Shown piece after piece: positions 54,322 to 62,770 of a stretch of DNA of 64,000 nucleotides. Both the position numbers and the translations under genes were made by a program. The DNA lies in assembly GCF_018129965.1 (NCBI RefSeq), contig NZ_JAFCKW010000010.1:105515-169514 (forward strand), read 5' to 3'. Each line of letters begins with the position of its first letter. Position 1 is the first letter of the stretch. This DNA is from Bradyrhizobium diazoefficiens (GTDB taxonomy: Bacteria; Pseudomonadota; Alphaproteobacteria; Rhizobiales; Xanthobacteraceae). The notes beneath the pieces were generated by a model. That model was given only the letters and a program-made list of their open reading frames with translations. It had not been told where the DNA came from and did not search any database.

Positions 54322-55458
54322 ATGCCAGGCGTTCGTTGGGTGAGGATTCTTGACGGGGTTCTTCGGGTGGCCTGCGCCGCGCTGTCAGCGCTGGCGCTCT
54401 CGGTCGCGCCCGCAAGCGCGACCTCGCGCATCAAGGATCTCGCCAACATCGAGGGCGTGCGGCAGAACCAGCTGATCGGCTACGGCCTTGTCGTCGGCCT
54501 CAACGGCACCGGCGACACGCTCAACAACATCCCCTTCACCAAGCAGTCGCTGCAGGCGATGCTCGAGCGCATGGGCGTCAACATCCGCGGCGCCACCATC
54601 CGCACCGGCAATGTCGCCGCCGTGATGGTGACCGGCAATCTGCCGGCCTTCGCCACCCAGGGCACGCGCATGGACGTCACCGTCTCGGCGCTCGGCGACG
54701 CCAAGGACCTGCGGGGCGGCACCCTGCTGGTCACGCCCCTGCTCGGCGCCGACGGCAACGTCTACGCCGTCGCGCAGGGCTCGCTCGCGATCTCCGGTTT
54801 CCAGGCCGAGGGCGAAGCGGCCAAGATCGTGCGCGGCGTTCCGACCGTCGGCCGGATCGTCAACGGCGCCATCATCGAGCGCGAGATCGAATTCGCGCTC
54901 AACCGCCTGCCGAATGTGCGGCTGGCGCTCCGCAACGCCGATTTCACCACGGCCAAGCGGATCGCGGCCGCGATCAACGACTATCTCGGGGTCAAGAGCG
55001 CCGAGCCGATCGACCCTTCGACGGTGCAATTGTCGATCCCGACGGATTTCAAGGGCAACGTCGTCGCCTTCGTCACCGAGATCGAGCAGCTCCAGGTCGA
55101 TCCCGACCTCGCCGCCAAAATCATCATCGACGAGCGCAGCGGCATCATCGTGATGGGCCGTGACGTCCGCGTCGCCACCGTCGCGGTGGCGCAGGGCAAC
55201 CTCACCGTCACCATCTCGGAGAGTCCGCAGGTCAGTCAGCCCAACCCGCTGTCACGCGGGCGCACCGTGACCACGCCGCGCACCGGCGTCAGCGTCACGG
55301 AGGACGGTAAGAAGTTCGCCGTCGTCAAGGACGGCGTCTCGCTGCAACAGCTCGTCGACGGCCTCAACGGCCTCGGCATCGGTCCGCGCGATCTCATCAG
55401 CATCCTCCAGGCGATCAAGGCCGCCGGCGCGATCGAAGCCGACATCGAGGTCATGTGA
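54322..55458 (+). CDS. flgI: flagellar P-ring protein FlgI
   Basis: A 378-residue periplasmic ring protein with a signal peptide (AALSALALSVAPASA). RIKDLANIEGVRQNQLIGYG begins the mature protein and is highly conserved; the C-terminus has VKDGVSLQQLVDGLNGLGIG PRDLISILQAIKAAGA. FlgA, encoded elsewhere in the window, assists its assembly. The stop overlaps the next ATG (TGATG). Confidence 0.97.
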   Translation: MPGVRWVRILDGVLRVACAALSALALSVAPASATSRIKDLANIEGVRQNQLIGYGLVVGLNGTGDTLNNIPFTKQSLQAMLERMGVNIRGATIRTGNVAAVMVTGNLPAFATQGTRMDVTVSALGDAKDLRGGTLLVTPLLGADGNVYAVAQGSLAISGFQAEGEAAKIVRGVPTVGRIVNGAIIEREIEFALNRLPNVRLALRNADFTTAKRIAAAINDYLGVKSAEPIDPSTVQLSIPTDFKGNVVAFVTEIEQLQVDPDLAAKIIIDERSGIIVMGRDVRVATVAVAQGNLTVTISESPQVSQPNPLSRGRTVTTPRTGVSVTEDGKKFAVVKDGVSLQQLVDGLNGLGIGPRDLISILQAIKAAGAIEADIEVM

Positions 55459-55826
55459 TGCAGACGAGCATGATCAGCACCTCCCACGTCGCGGCGTCTC
55501 CGGCTTTCTCCGTCGAGAGCCGCAACGGCCGGCCCGATTTCGAGCTCGCCGCCGCGCTGCAAAAGGTCCCGCAGAAGCAACAGGCGAAGGCGCAGAAGAC
55601 CGCCACCGATTTCGAGGCGATGTTCCTCAACAGCATGTTCTCGCAGATGACCTCGGGCCTGAAGGGCGAAGGTCCGTTCGGCGACACGACGGGCACCGGT
55701 GTATGGCGCTCGATGCTGACCGAGCAATATTCGAAGAACTTCGCCAAGGCCGGCGGCGTCGGCGTCGCCACCGAGGTCTACCGTACCCTCATCCTGCAGC
55801 AGGCGAAAACCATCCGCACGGCATAA
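55458..55826 (+). CDS. rod-binding protein (FlgJ N-terminal-like, CheL-like)
   Basis: A 122-residue protein equal to the N-terminal rod-binding domain of FlgJ, without the muramidase domain. KTATDFEAMFLNSMFSQMTS and GGVGVATEVYRTLILQQAKT are the typical helices. Caulobacter has the same short form (CheL). It overlaps flgI by one base and helps rod assembly. Confidence 0.88.
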   Translation: MQTSMISTSHVAASPAFSVESRNGRPDFELAAALQKVPQKQQAKAQKTATDFEAMFLNSMFSQMTSGLKGEGPFGDTTGTGVWRSMLTEQYSKNFAKAGGVGVATEVYRTLILQQAKTIRTA

Positions 55827-55837
55827 GGTCAAACGAG

Positions 55838-56335
55838 ATGAACCAGTTCAATGCCTCACGACAGCCGATGCAATCACAGCGCCCGAACACCGCGCCCGGC
55901 AGTGTCGAGGCTCGCAAGGTCGCCGAGCGGCTGATGGATGCGATGAGTGCCCTGCTCGGACTGATCGAGCGCGAGACCGAGCTCGTCCGCGCCGGCAAGA
56001 TCCGCGAGGCGATGACTCTCGAGAAGCAAAAGCAGGAATTGTCGCGCAACTATGTCACCGCCGTCAGCGAATTGAAGGCGAACCAGGCCCAGCTCGCGAA
56101 ATCCGCGCCCGAGCTGCTCTCGACGCTGCATCGCCATCACGATGCGTTCCGCGCGATGCTCCAGGTCAATCTCACCGTGCTCGCCACCGCACATGCGGTC
56201 TCCGAGAGCGTCGTGCGCGGCGTCAATGCCGAGATTCAGAAGCGCAACGTACCGAACACCTATACGGCCGCAGGTCGTCGCGCCACGCCGGGCCCGCGCC
56301 ACATCACCCCGCTCTCGGTCAGCCGCTCGCTCTGA
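55838..56335 (+). CDS. FlgN-like flagellar chaperone
   Basis: A 165-residue helical protein. LMDAMSALLGLIERETELVR AGKIREAMTLEKQKQELSRN resembles the FlgN family, which holds hook-filament junction proteins before export. It lies 11 bases behind the rod-binding protein gene, last in the flgI operon; a hairpin follows. Sequence identity to enteric FlgN is low, so the call rests on pattern and position. Confidence 0.78.
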   Translation: MNQFNASRQPMQSQRPNTAPGSVEARKVAERLMDAMSALLGLIERETELVRAGKIREAMTLEKQKQELSRNYVTAVSELKANQAQLAKSAPELLSTLHRHHDAFRAMLQVNLTVLATAHAVSESVVRGVNAEIQKRNVPNTYTAAGRRATPGPRHITPLSVSRSL

Positions 56336-56368
56336 GCGCGCGCGAAAAATAGCTACATTTTTACGAGA

Positions 56369-56396
56369 AACCGCGCGACAATATCGTCGCGCGGTT
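56369..56396 (+). terminator. hairpin behind flgN-like gene
   Basis: Perfect 11-base stem AACCGCGCGAC / GTCGCGCGGTT around AATATC. No T run follows, so termination here is likely but not certain. Confidence 0.5.
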
Positions 56397-56494
56397 AGGC
56401 ACGTTTCGTTACGAGGTCTTCAAACCTGGTGTTCCATGGTTGCGCGTTGAGAGGGGTTGGGATTTGACTCACGTGAGGCAACCAGGAGGCTGCC

Positions 56495-56854
56495 ATGAGT
56501 ACAGATTTCAGCATCAGGCCGGTGGGGATACCGGCCCCCGTGCAGACCTTGACGACGTCGAATTCGGCGGCGAACGAGGCGGTGCAAACTGATTTGCCGG
56601 TGAGCCAGACCGTCGCTGCAAGCGATGCGAGCGCCGCCGTGCGCAACGACGTGCAGAATAATCAGAACGTCTCGCGCCAGGTCGTGTTCGACCAGGCCGC
56701 CGCGTCTTTCGTATTTCAGGTGGTCAACGACCGGACCGACGCCGTGGTCAATCAGTTCCCCGACGAAGCAATGCTGCGCCGACGAGCCTATTTCCACGCA
56801 GAGGATTTGAAGTCCGAGCCCTCGCGTCCGCTTACGACGGACCGCAGCGCCTGA
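56495..56854 (+). CDS. FlaG-like protein
   Basis: A 119-residue protein: a low-complexity Ser/Thr/Ala N-terminal half, then a conserved end QVVFDQAAASFVFQVVNDRT DAVVNQFPDEAMLRRRAYFH, which has the strand pattern of the FlaG family. FlaG proteins affect filament length. The ATG follows GGAGGCTGCC. It stands alone between the flgI operon and flaF. Confidence 0.75.
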   Translation: MSTDFSIRPVGIPAPVQTLTTSNSAANEAVQTDLPVSQTVAASDASAAVRNDVQNNQNVSRQVVFDQAAASFVFQVVNDRTDAVVNQFPDEAMLRRRAYFHAEDLKSEPSRPLTTDRSA

Positions 56855-56857
56855 CGA

Positions 56858-57007
56858 TCAGCTATCGAGCGTGGCCTGTGCGGTGTCGAAATAGGTCGAA
56901 CCGGTCGCAGAATCCGTCACGGCTTTCTTGATCTGCGCCTTGCCGACTTCGATCAGCATGAACTTGGTATTCCCGAAGCGGAACGAGCGGTCCTTGATCG
57001 GCACCAC
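56858..57007 (-). CDS. short frame continuing in phase behind flaF
   Basis: A 49-codon frame (GTG at 57007) encoding VVPIKDRSFRFGNTKFMLIE then a helix ending YFDTAQATLDS. It is in the same frame as flaF, only two codons after the flaF TGA (57019-57017). The sequence looks like real protein, with regular hydrophobic spacing, yet has no Shine-Dalgarno. It may be a remnant, a coupled small gene or a readthrough tail. I do not recognise it. Confidence 0.4.
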   Translation of the reverse strand: MVPIKDRSFRFGNTKFMLIEVGKAQIKKAVTDSATGSTYFDTAQATLDS

Positions 57008-57016
57008 GAGGATTCG

Positions 57017-57385
57017 TCAGGGACGTCCAGACAGACCCGCGGCGATATTGCGGTTGATCTCGATCAGCGGACGGAAGTGATCGAACTGCGGGCTCATCTG
57101 GAGCGCGGCGGTCTGGCTCAGCACGAACACGCTGATGTTGGCGATCTTCTGCCTGACATCCAACGGCTGCGGATTGGTTTCGCGCATCGCCTCGCTCAAA
57201 AAAATCGTCCAGAGCTTGCGGTTGAACATCAGGGCGTGAGTGGTCTGCTCACTGAACGGATCGGCGCTGTTGACTGCTTCCTGCAGCTTGTTGGCGGCCT
57301 TGAGCAGGGTCTGCGCCTCGACGTCGCGAGGAGAGGCAGTGGTCGTTGCAACACGCGCGTAGGCCGAGGCAGCGGAATTCGACAT
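57017..57385 (-). CDS. flaF: flagellar biosynthesis regulator FlaF
   Basis: A 122-residue helical protein. SAYARVATTTASPRDVEAQT then LMFNRKLWTIFLSEAMRETN and QKIANISVFVLSQTAAL match FlaF, which is needed for flagellin secretion or synthesis in Caulobacter and rhizobia, normally opposed by FlbT. No flbT gene lies beside it here. The ATG at 57385 was chosen over an upstream TTG. A CtrA-like box lies 75 bases upstream. Confidence 0.92.
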   Translation of the reverse strand: MSNSAASAYARVATTTASPRDVEAQTLLKAANKLQEAVNSADPFSEQTTHALMFNRKLWTIFLSEAMRETNPQPLDVRQKIANISVFVLSQTAALQMSPQFDHFRPLIEINRNIAAGLSGRP

Positions 57386-57459
57386 CAATCACACCTTGGA
57401 GGTTACCTAGCCCGTTGAACGCGCTTAAGGATTTCTTTCCCAACCCTAGGCAGCACCGC

Positions 57460-57474
57460 TTAAGATTTGCTTAC
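57460..57474. promoter_or_regulatory. CtrA-like box upstream of flaF
   Basis: TTAAGATTTGCTTAC fits TTAA-N7-TTAA with one mismatch. It is 75 bases before the flaF ATG on the minus strand. Confidence 0.55.
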
Positions 57475-57612
57475 GTGCGTGCTTGCGAGGGACTCCGGAT
57501 TATTACGGGGGCACGGAGTCCTCCGGCGCAACGCTAGACGCGCACATGCATGCTGTAAACACGCCTCGCACGATGCACATCGGTCTCAGCTAATCCTGCC
57601 TTAGCGATCTCA

Positions 57613-57644
57613 GTAAAAGAAACGGCGGAGCATTAGCCCCGCCG
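57613..57644 (-). terminator. terminator of flagellin 1
   Basis: On the minus strand CGGCGGGGC, TAAT loop, GCTCCGCCG (one mismatch), then TTTCTTTT. Confidence 0.7.
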
Positions 57645-57677
57645 CGACGTTTCGAGTTGCGATCGTGCGTTGCCGGA

Positions 57678-59960
57678 TTAGCGGAGCAGCTGCAGCACGC
57701 TCTGTTGCGACTGGTTGGCGAGCGACAGCGCGGAGACCGCAATCGACTGGCGGGTCGACAGCGCCTGGCTGTTGGCCGCCTCCTCGTTGGTGTCGGCGAG
57801 CGTCAGGTTCGACGAGCCTGTCTGCAACACGTTGATGAGGTTCTTGGAGAAGTCCTGACGGACCTGCACGATCGAGAGGTTCGAGCCGAGCGCGGAGCCT
57901 TCCGAGCGCAGCGTGCTCGAGGCCGCGTTCAGGCTCGTCAACACCTTGTTGGTAGCGCCGTTGTCAATGAAGTCGACGCCGTTGACGAGATTGCTGAGGC
58001 CGAGACCCGCGGCATTGAACACCACGCCGTTGATGCCGAGCGTCGAGCTGCCTGTCTCGTTGAACACGAGCTTCAGCGTGTCGCCGTTGAGAAGGTTGAC
58101 GCCGTTGAAGGAGGAGTCCTGCGAGGTCGTGTCGATCTGCGCCAGGATGTTGTTGAACTGGTTGACGAGGTTGGAACGCGCGGTCTGCGCGACCGGATCC
58201 TGGACCGGCGGCTGTGCCGTGGTGAAGGCCAGGACGCCGGTCAGCGTGCCGCCGACCACACCGCCCGCGGTCGTCGAGCCGAGGGTCGACGAGGCGTATT
58301 CGTTGACGGTTGTGATGGTAAGCACGCCGTTGGCGTCGATGGTTGCCGTCAGGTGGTTGGCCTGAAGCTGCGAATTGAGCTGGTCCAGCGTCTTGACCGT
58401 GCCGTTGGTGCCGTCGCCGAAGGTGACGTTGACGGGCGTGCCGCCGTTGAAGGAGGTGAAGGTCAGCGTCTTGCCGCTGACGCCGCCCACACCGGAGGTG
58501 CGCGCCGCGCTGAAGGCCGTCGCCGTTCCCGTATTGCCGCTGAGACCGAACGCGCTGAGAGCATTGCCGGTCCCGGTGATCGAGAGATCAGCGTTGATGC
58601 CGGTCGAGATCGCCAGCTGACCGCTGGAATTCACCGACGACGGGATCTGGCCCGCGGTGGTCGAGAGCGTCGCTGCGCCATTGAAGATGCTCGCTGTCTT
58701 CACGCCCGTGGCCAGATCGACCGAGTTGAGCAGATCGGTCAGCGTGGCGCTCTGGAGATAGACGGTCGAGTTGCCGTTGCCGTCGGTGACGACGTTGCCG
58801 CTGACGCCGCCCGAGGTGACACTCGTCGCCGATTGCGGCGTCTGGGCGTTCTTGAAGGTGATGGTGTGACCGTCGATGTTCAGGGTCGAGCCGTCCTGCA
58901 CGAGCGCGCCGAGGGAGCCCGCGTTGGTCGACCGGTTCGCCTCGACGCTGGCATTGCCAGCACCGGTCGCCGCAGTCAGGCCGAGCGCATGGAGGAAGTC
59001 GGCCTTGCCGGCGACGTTCAGGTCTGCACCGGTCGAGCTCTTTAGGGTCACGATACCGCCCGCGACCGACGACGGCGTCTGCACCGTGCCCACGGTTGCG
59101 CCGCTCGTCGCAATCGTCGCGGCGCCGGCGCTGATCGTCGCGCTCTTCACGCCGCTGGCCAGATCTATGGCGCTGAGGAGATCATTCACCGTTCCGGTCG
59201 GAGCAGCGGTCGTCCCGAGATAGACGATCGAGTTGCCGTTGCCGTCGGTGGCGATATGGCCCGAGGCGTTGAGACCCCAACCCGTCGGTTGCGTGGCAGG
59301 CGCTGCGCCGGTGCGGAACGTGACGGTCTTGCCGTTGACGGTGATCGTGTCGCCATCTGCCGGGGACACGCCAAGCGTGGTCGAGGTCGTCGAGCCGATC
59401 AGCGTGTCGCCGCCGGCGAGCGCGGTCGAACCGTCGGCGGCCGAGGCGGCCGTGCCGGTCAGCGTACCCGCATTGGCGCCGAGCGCGGCGCCAAGCGCCG
59501 CTGCCCCCGTCACCGGGGTCGTGCCGCCGGGCGCGCCCGTGTAAAGCACGTTGCTCTTCGCGGTCGCGCTGGCATAGGAGGTCGTGCCGCGCAGGTCCGC
59601 CGGGGTCGCACCGGGGATGGTCGTCGAGACGTTGGACTTGGTGGAGTAGCCGACGGTGGTCTGAAGCGCCTGGTTGGCGATCGATTTCGCGCTGTCGATC
59701 AGCTTCTGCAGCGAAGTGATGCCGGTGTTGGCGGCCTGCAGCACCTGGACGCCGTTATTGATGCCGTCGAGCAGGTTGCCGATGTCACTCGCCCGGTTGT
59801 CCAGCCCCTGTGCGGTGAAGAAGTTGGTCGGATTGTCGAGCGCCGTGTTGACCTTCTTGCCGGTCGACAGCCGTTCCTGCGTCGTGGCCAGCAAATCGGC
59901 CGTCGACTGCAGCGACAACAGGTTCTGGCGAACTGACGCCGAGAGAACGATGTTGGACAT
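57678..59960 (-). CDS. flagellin, large form (copy 1)
   Basis: A 760-residue flagellin. The N-terminal D0/D1 helices (SASVRQNLLSLQSTADLLAT TQERLSTG, then NPTNFFTAQGLDNRASDIGN) and the C-terminal helix (NLTLADTNEEAANSQALSTR QSIAVSALSLANQ) are conserved. The wide centre (about residues 150-560) consists of repeated units with DGNGNSTVYLQSATLTDLL and DGHTITFKNA. It matches the 65-75 kDa flagellins of the Bradyrhizobium thick flagellum. It has its own promoter and terminator. Confidence 0.95.
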   Translation of the reverse strand: MSNIVLSASVRQNLLSLQSTADLLATTQERLSTGKKVNTALDNPTNFFTAQGLDNRASDIGNLLDGINNGVQVLQAANTGITSLQKLIDSAKSIANQALQTTVGYSTKSNVSTTIPGATPADLRGTTSYASATAKSNVLYTGAPGGTTPVTGAAALGAALGANAGTLTGTAASAADGSTALAGGDTLIGSTTSTTLGVSPADGDTITVNGKTVTFRTGAAPATQPTGWGLNASGHIATDGNGNSIVYLGTTAAPTGTVNDLLSAIDLASGVKSATISAGAATIATSGATVGTVQTPSSVAGGIVTLKSSTGADLNVAGKADFLHALGLTAATGAGNASVEANRSTNAGSLGALVQDGSTLNIDGHTITFKNAQTPQSATSVTSGGVSGNVVTDGNGNSTVYLQSATLTDLLNSVDLATGVKTASIFNGAATLSTTAGQIPSSVNSSGQLAISTGINADLSITGTGNALSAFGLSGNTGTATAFSAARTSGVGGVSGKTLTFTSFNGGTPVNVTFGDGTNGTVKTLDQLNSQLQANHLTATIDANGVLTITTVNEYASSTLGSTTAGGVVGGTLTGVLAFTTAQPPVQDPVAQTARSNLVNQFNNILAQIDTTSQDSSFNGVNLLNGDTLKLVFNETGSSTLGINGVVFNAAGLGLSNLVNGVDFIDNGATNKVLTSLNAASSTLRSEGSALGSNLSIVQVRQDFSKNLINVLQTGSSNLTLADTNEEAANSQALSTRQSIAVSALSLANQSQQSVLQLLR

Positions 59961-60054
59961 TGGCGAGACTTCCTCTTGAACCGGATACGAATCGGCCGCG
60001 CGGTCTGGAGAGCGGGCTTCTGTCCAGTCTTAGGGGCTGTCCTTTAAAGTATGG

Positions 60055-60069
60055 TTAACGGCCACTTAA
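60055..60069. promoter_or_regulatory. CtrA box upstream of flagellin 1
   Basis: TTAACGGCCACTTAA is a perfect TTAA-N7-TTAA box, 95 bases before the flagellin 1 ATG (59960). Another TTAA follows nine bases on. Confidence 0.72.
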
Positions 60070-60117
60070 GGAACAGGGTTAATGGCCGATGAACGCCCCC
60101 TGCCCCCTCCCAAACGC

Positions 60118-60152
60118 AAAAAAGGGCGGCGGGGCAAGGAGCCCCGCCGCCC
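60118..60152 (-). terminator. terminator of flagellin 2
   Basis: On the minus strand GGGCGGCGGGGC, TCCTT loop, GCCCCGCCGCCC, then TTTTTT. Perfect 12-base stem. Confidence 0.9.
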
Positions 60153-60180
60153 GATTTACTTCAGTTATGTCAGCTACTTA

Positions 60181-62436
60181 TCAGCGCAGCAGCTGCAGCA
60201 CGCTCTGCTGGGAGGTGTTGGCCAGCGACAGCGCGGACACCGCGATCGACTGGCGGGTCGACAGCGCCTGGCTGTTGGCGGCTTCCACGTTGGTGTCGGC
60301 GAGCGTCAGGTTCGACGAGCCGGTCTGCAGCACGTTGATCAGGTTCTTGTTGAAGTCCTGACGCACCTGCACGACCGAGAGGTTCGAACCCAGCGCGGAG
60401 GCTTCCGAACGCAGCGTGCTCGATGCGGAATTCAGGTTGGTCAGCACCTTGTTGGTCGCCGCGTTGTCGATGAAATCGACGCCGACGGTCAGGGACGCGA
60501 GGCCGAGACCCTTGGAGTTGTAGGTCACGCCGGTGATGTTGAGGCTCGACTTGCCGGTTTCGTCGAACACCAGCTTGAGCTGGTCGCCGTTCAGCAGGTT
60601 GACACCGTTGAACGAGGAGTCGACCGAAGTGGTGTCGATCTGGTTCAGGATGTTGTTGTACTGAGCCACCAGGTTTGCACGCGTGGACTGCGCAACCACG
60701 TCCTGCACCGGGGTCGAAGCCGTGGTGAAGGTCAACGAACTGGTCAGCGTGCCGCCGATGGCTCCGCCGGCAGCCGTCGAGCCGAGCGTCGATGACGCGT
60801 AGTCGTTGGAGGCGCTGATCGTCAGCAGGCCGTTGGCGTCGATCGTGGCTGCCAGGTTGTTGGCATGCAGTTGCGTGTTGAGCTGATCGAGCGTCTTGAC
60901 CGTGCCGTTGGTGCCGTCGCCGAAGGTGACATTGACCGCCGTCCCGCCGTTGAAGGCGGTGAAGGTCAAGGTCTTGCCGTTGATGCCGCCGACGCCGGAG
61001 GTGCGCGCCGCGGTGAAAGCGGAGGCGGTTCCGGTATTGCCGGCGAGCCCGAGAGCGGACAGCGCGTTGCCGGTGCCGGTGATCGCGAGATCGGCGTTGA
61101 CGCCGGTCGAGATCTTGAGCTGGCCCGACGCGTTGATCGAGGAAGCGTTGAGACCGGTCCCCGTGGTCAGCGTGGCCGTACCGCCGGAGTTGACGGCGGT
61201 CTGCACGCCGGTCGCAAGGTCGAGTGCCTTCAGAACGTCGGCGAGCGTCGCGCTCTGCAGGTAGACGGTGGAGTTGCCGTTACCGTCGGTGACGACGTTG
61301 CCCGACACGCCGGAGCCGGTCGCCACCGCACCGGCCGCGGGCGTCGCCGCGTCCTTGAACGTGATGACGTGACCATCGACGTTGAGCAACGAGCCCGCCT
61401 GGATGAAGCTGCTCAGGCTCGTCGCGCTGGTGGTGCGGAACGACTGCACCGTGGCATTGCCCGAACCGGTCGCCGTCGTCAGGCCGAGGGCCGCGAGATC
61501 GTCGGCCTTGCCTGTGACGGTGAGATCCTGACCCGTCGTGCTCTGCAGCGAGATCTTGCCGCCCGTGATCGACGACACAGTCTGGCCCGAAGCCGTCGAG
61601 ACGGTCGCCGTGCCGGTGCTGTTCGAGGCAAGCTGGACGCCGCTGGCGAGGTCGAACGCCTTCAGGAAGTCGCCGACCGTGGTGGCCGCGTTGAGATAGA
61701 CGGTGGAGTTGCCGTTGCCGTCGGTGACGACGTTACCGGATACGCCGCTGGTGCCGGTGGCGAGGCTCGCCGCGGTCGGCGTGGTCGCCGCCGTCACGGT
61801 GACGGTCTTGCCGTTGATGGTGAAGGTATCGCCGTCGGCAAACTTGGTGTTGGCCTGGGTGGTCAGGGCGCCAGCCGCGCCATAGATCAGCGTACCCGTG
61901 GTAATCGGAACCGGGGTCGCGGCGTTGTCGTTGACCACCGTGCCGGTGAAGACGCCCGAGGTCCCGCCGAGCTTGGTGGCCGACGTCGCAGCCGTCGTGC
62001 CGCCAGCATTGCCGCTGTACAGAACATTGCTGTTGGCGATCGTGCTCGCATAGGTGGTGGTGCCGCGAAGGTCGGACGACGTCGCACCCGCGATGGTGGT
62101 GGAGACGCTGGACTTGGAGGAATAGCCGACAGTGGTCTGCAGCGCCTGGTTGGCGATCGACTTGGCGCTGTCGATCAGCTTCTGCAGCGAGGTGATGCCG
62201 GTGTTGGCGGCCTGCAGCACCTGCACGCCGTTACCGATGCTGTCGAGCAGATTGTTGATGTCGCTGGCGCGATTGTCGAGCGACTGGGCGGTGAAGTAGT
62301 TGGTGGGATTGTCCAGGGCCGAGTTGACGCTCTTGCCGGTCGACAGACGATTCTGTGTGGTGGCGAGGAGGTCGGCGGTGGACTGGAGAGACAACAGGTT
62401 CTGGCGAACCGACGCAGAGAGAACAATACCGGACAT
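60181..62436 (-). CDS. flagellin, large form (copy 2)
   Basis: A 751-residue flagellin, paralogue of copy 1. It starts GIVLSASVRQNLLSLQSTAD and ends SQALSTRQSIAVSALSLANT. The central repeats (DGNGNSTVYLQSATLADVL, GQDLTVTGKADDLAALGL) are shared but reordered relative to copy 1; the C-terminal 200 residues are nearly the same as copy 3. It is an outer filament protein exported by the flagellar apparatus. Confidence 0.95.
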   Translation of the reverse strand: MSGIVLSASVRQNLLSLQSTADLLATTQNRLSTGKSVNSALDNPTNYFTAQSLDNRASDINNLLDSIGNGVQVLQAANTGITSLQKLIDSAKSIANQALQTTVGYSSKSSVSTTIAGATSSDLRGTTTYASTIANSNVLYSGNAGGTTAATSATKLGGTSGVFTGTVVNDNAATPVPITTGTLIYGAAGALTTQANTKFADGDTFTINGKTVTVTAATTPTAASLATGTSGVSGNVVTDGNGNSTVYLNAATTVGDFLKAFDLASGVQLASNSTGTATVSTASGQTVSSITGGKISLQSTTGQDLTVTGKADDLAALGLTTATGSGNATVQSFRTTSATSLSSFIQAGSLLNVDGHVITFKDAATPAAGAVATGSGVSGNVVTDGNGNSTVYLQSATLADVLKALDLATGVQTAVNSGGTATLTTGTGLNASSINASGQLKISTGVNADLAITGTGNALSALGLAGNTGTASAFTAARTSGVGGINGKTLTFTAFNGGTAVNVTFGDGTNGTVKTLDQLNTQLHANNLAATIDANGLLTISASNDYASSTLGSTAAGGAIGGTLTSSLTFTTASTPVQDVVAQSTRANLVAQYNNILNQIDTTSVDSSFNGVNLLNGDQLKLVFDETGKSSLNITGVTYNSKGLGLASLTVGVDFIDNAATNKVLTNLNSASSTLRSEASALGSNLSVVQVRQDFNKNLINVLQTGSSNLTLADTNVEAANSQALSTRQSIAVSALSLANTSQQSVLQLLR

Positions 62437-62700
62437 AACTCTTACCCTTCTGGTTTACGCGTCTTCGTTCGATCGCTTCGGATCGAGTGACCAGCACAGC
62501 CTGCGCGAACATGGCTAACAAAGGGTGAAACAGCGGCGCGTGCGTAAGGTCCGGTTCACCATGAACAGGCGCGAGGCGCGAAGGCGGTGTGCGAATCCGA
62601 CTGAATTCATTGGCGATTTTTTGCGCTTACGCTCCATTAACCATAACCGCTCGTTACTTTTTGAAGCGTCGTTGCAGTCGGCAAGACGCTGCGCGCAAAC
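62437..62700. other. promoter region of flagellin 2
   Basis: Holds a TTAACCAT half site (62637-62644; TTAA-N7-TAAG on the minus strand) about 200 bases before the ATG of copy 2 and CATGGCTAACA at 62510-62520, related to the fliL/flgF region. No sigma-54-like element was found. The terminator of copy 3 follows. Confidence 0.5.
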
Positions 62701-62729
62701 AAAAAGCGGCGGGGCCGAAGCCCCGCCGC
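62701..62729 (-). terminator. terminator of flagellin 3
   Basis: On the minus strand GCGGCGGGGC, TTCG loop, GCCCCGCCGC, then TTTTTG. Perfect 10-base stem. Confidence 0.88.
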
Positions 62730-62770
62730 CATCTCTTGCTTGACGATGTCTTGCCTGCGATGTCCGCGAC

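Noticed and set aside
59961..60117. Sigma-54 promoter for flagellin 1 (TGGACAG-N4-CCGCT on the minus strand)
   Set aside because: GG/GC spacing is right but most other consensus positions differ; the CtrA box is the better-supported element.
60865..62490. 541-codon plus-strand frame opposite flagellin 2
   Set aside because: Mirror of the repetitive flagellin codons, with Gly/Arg/Val repeats only.
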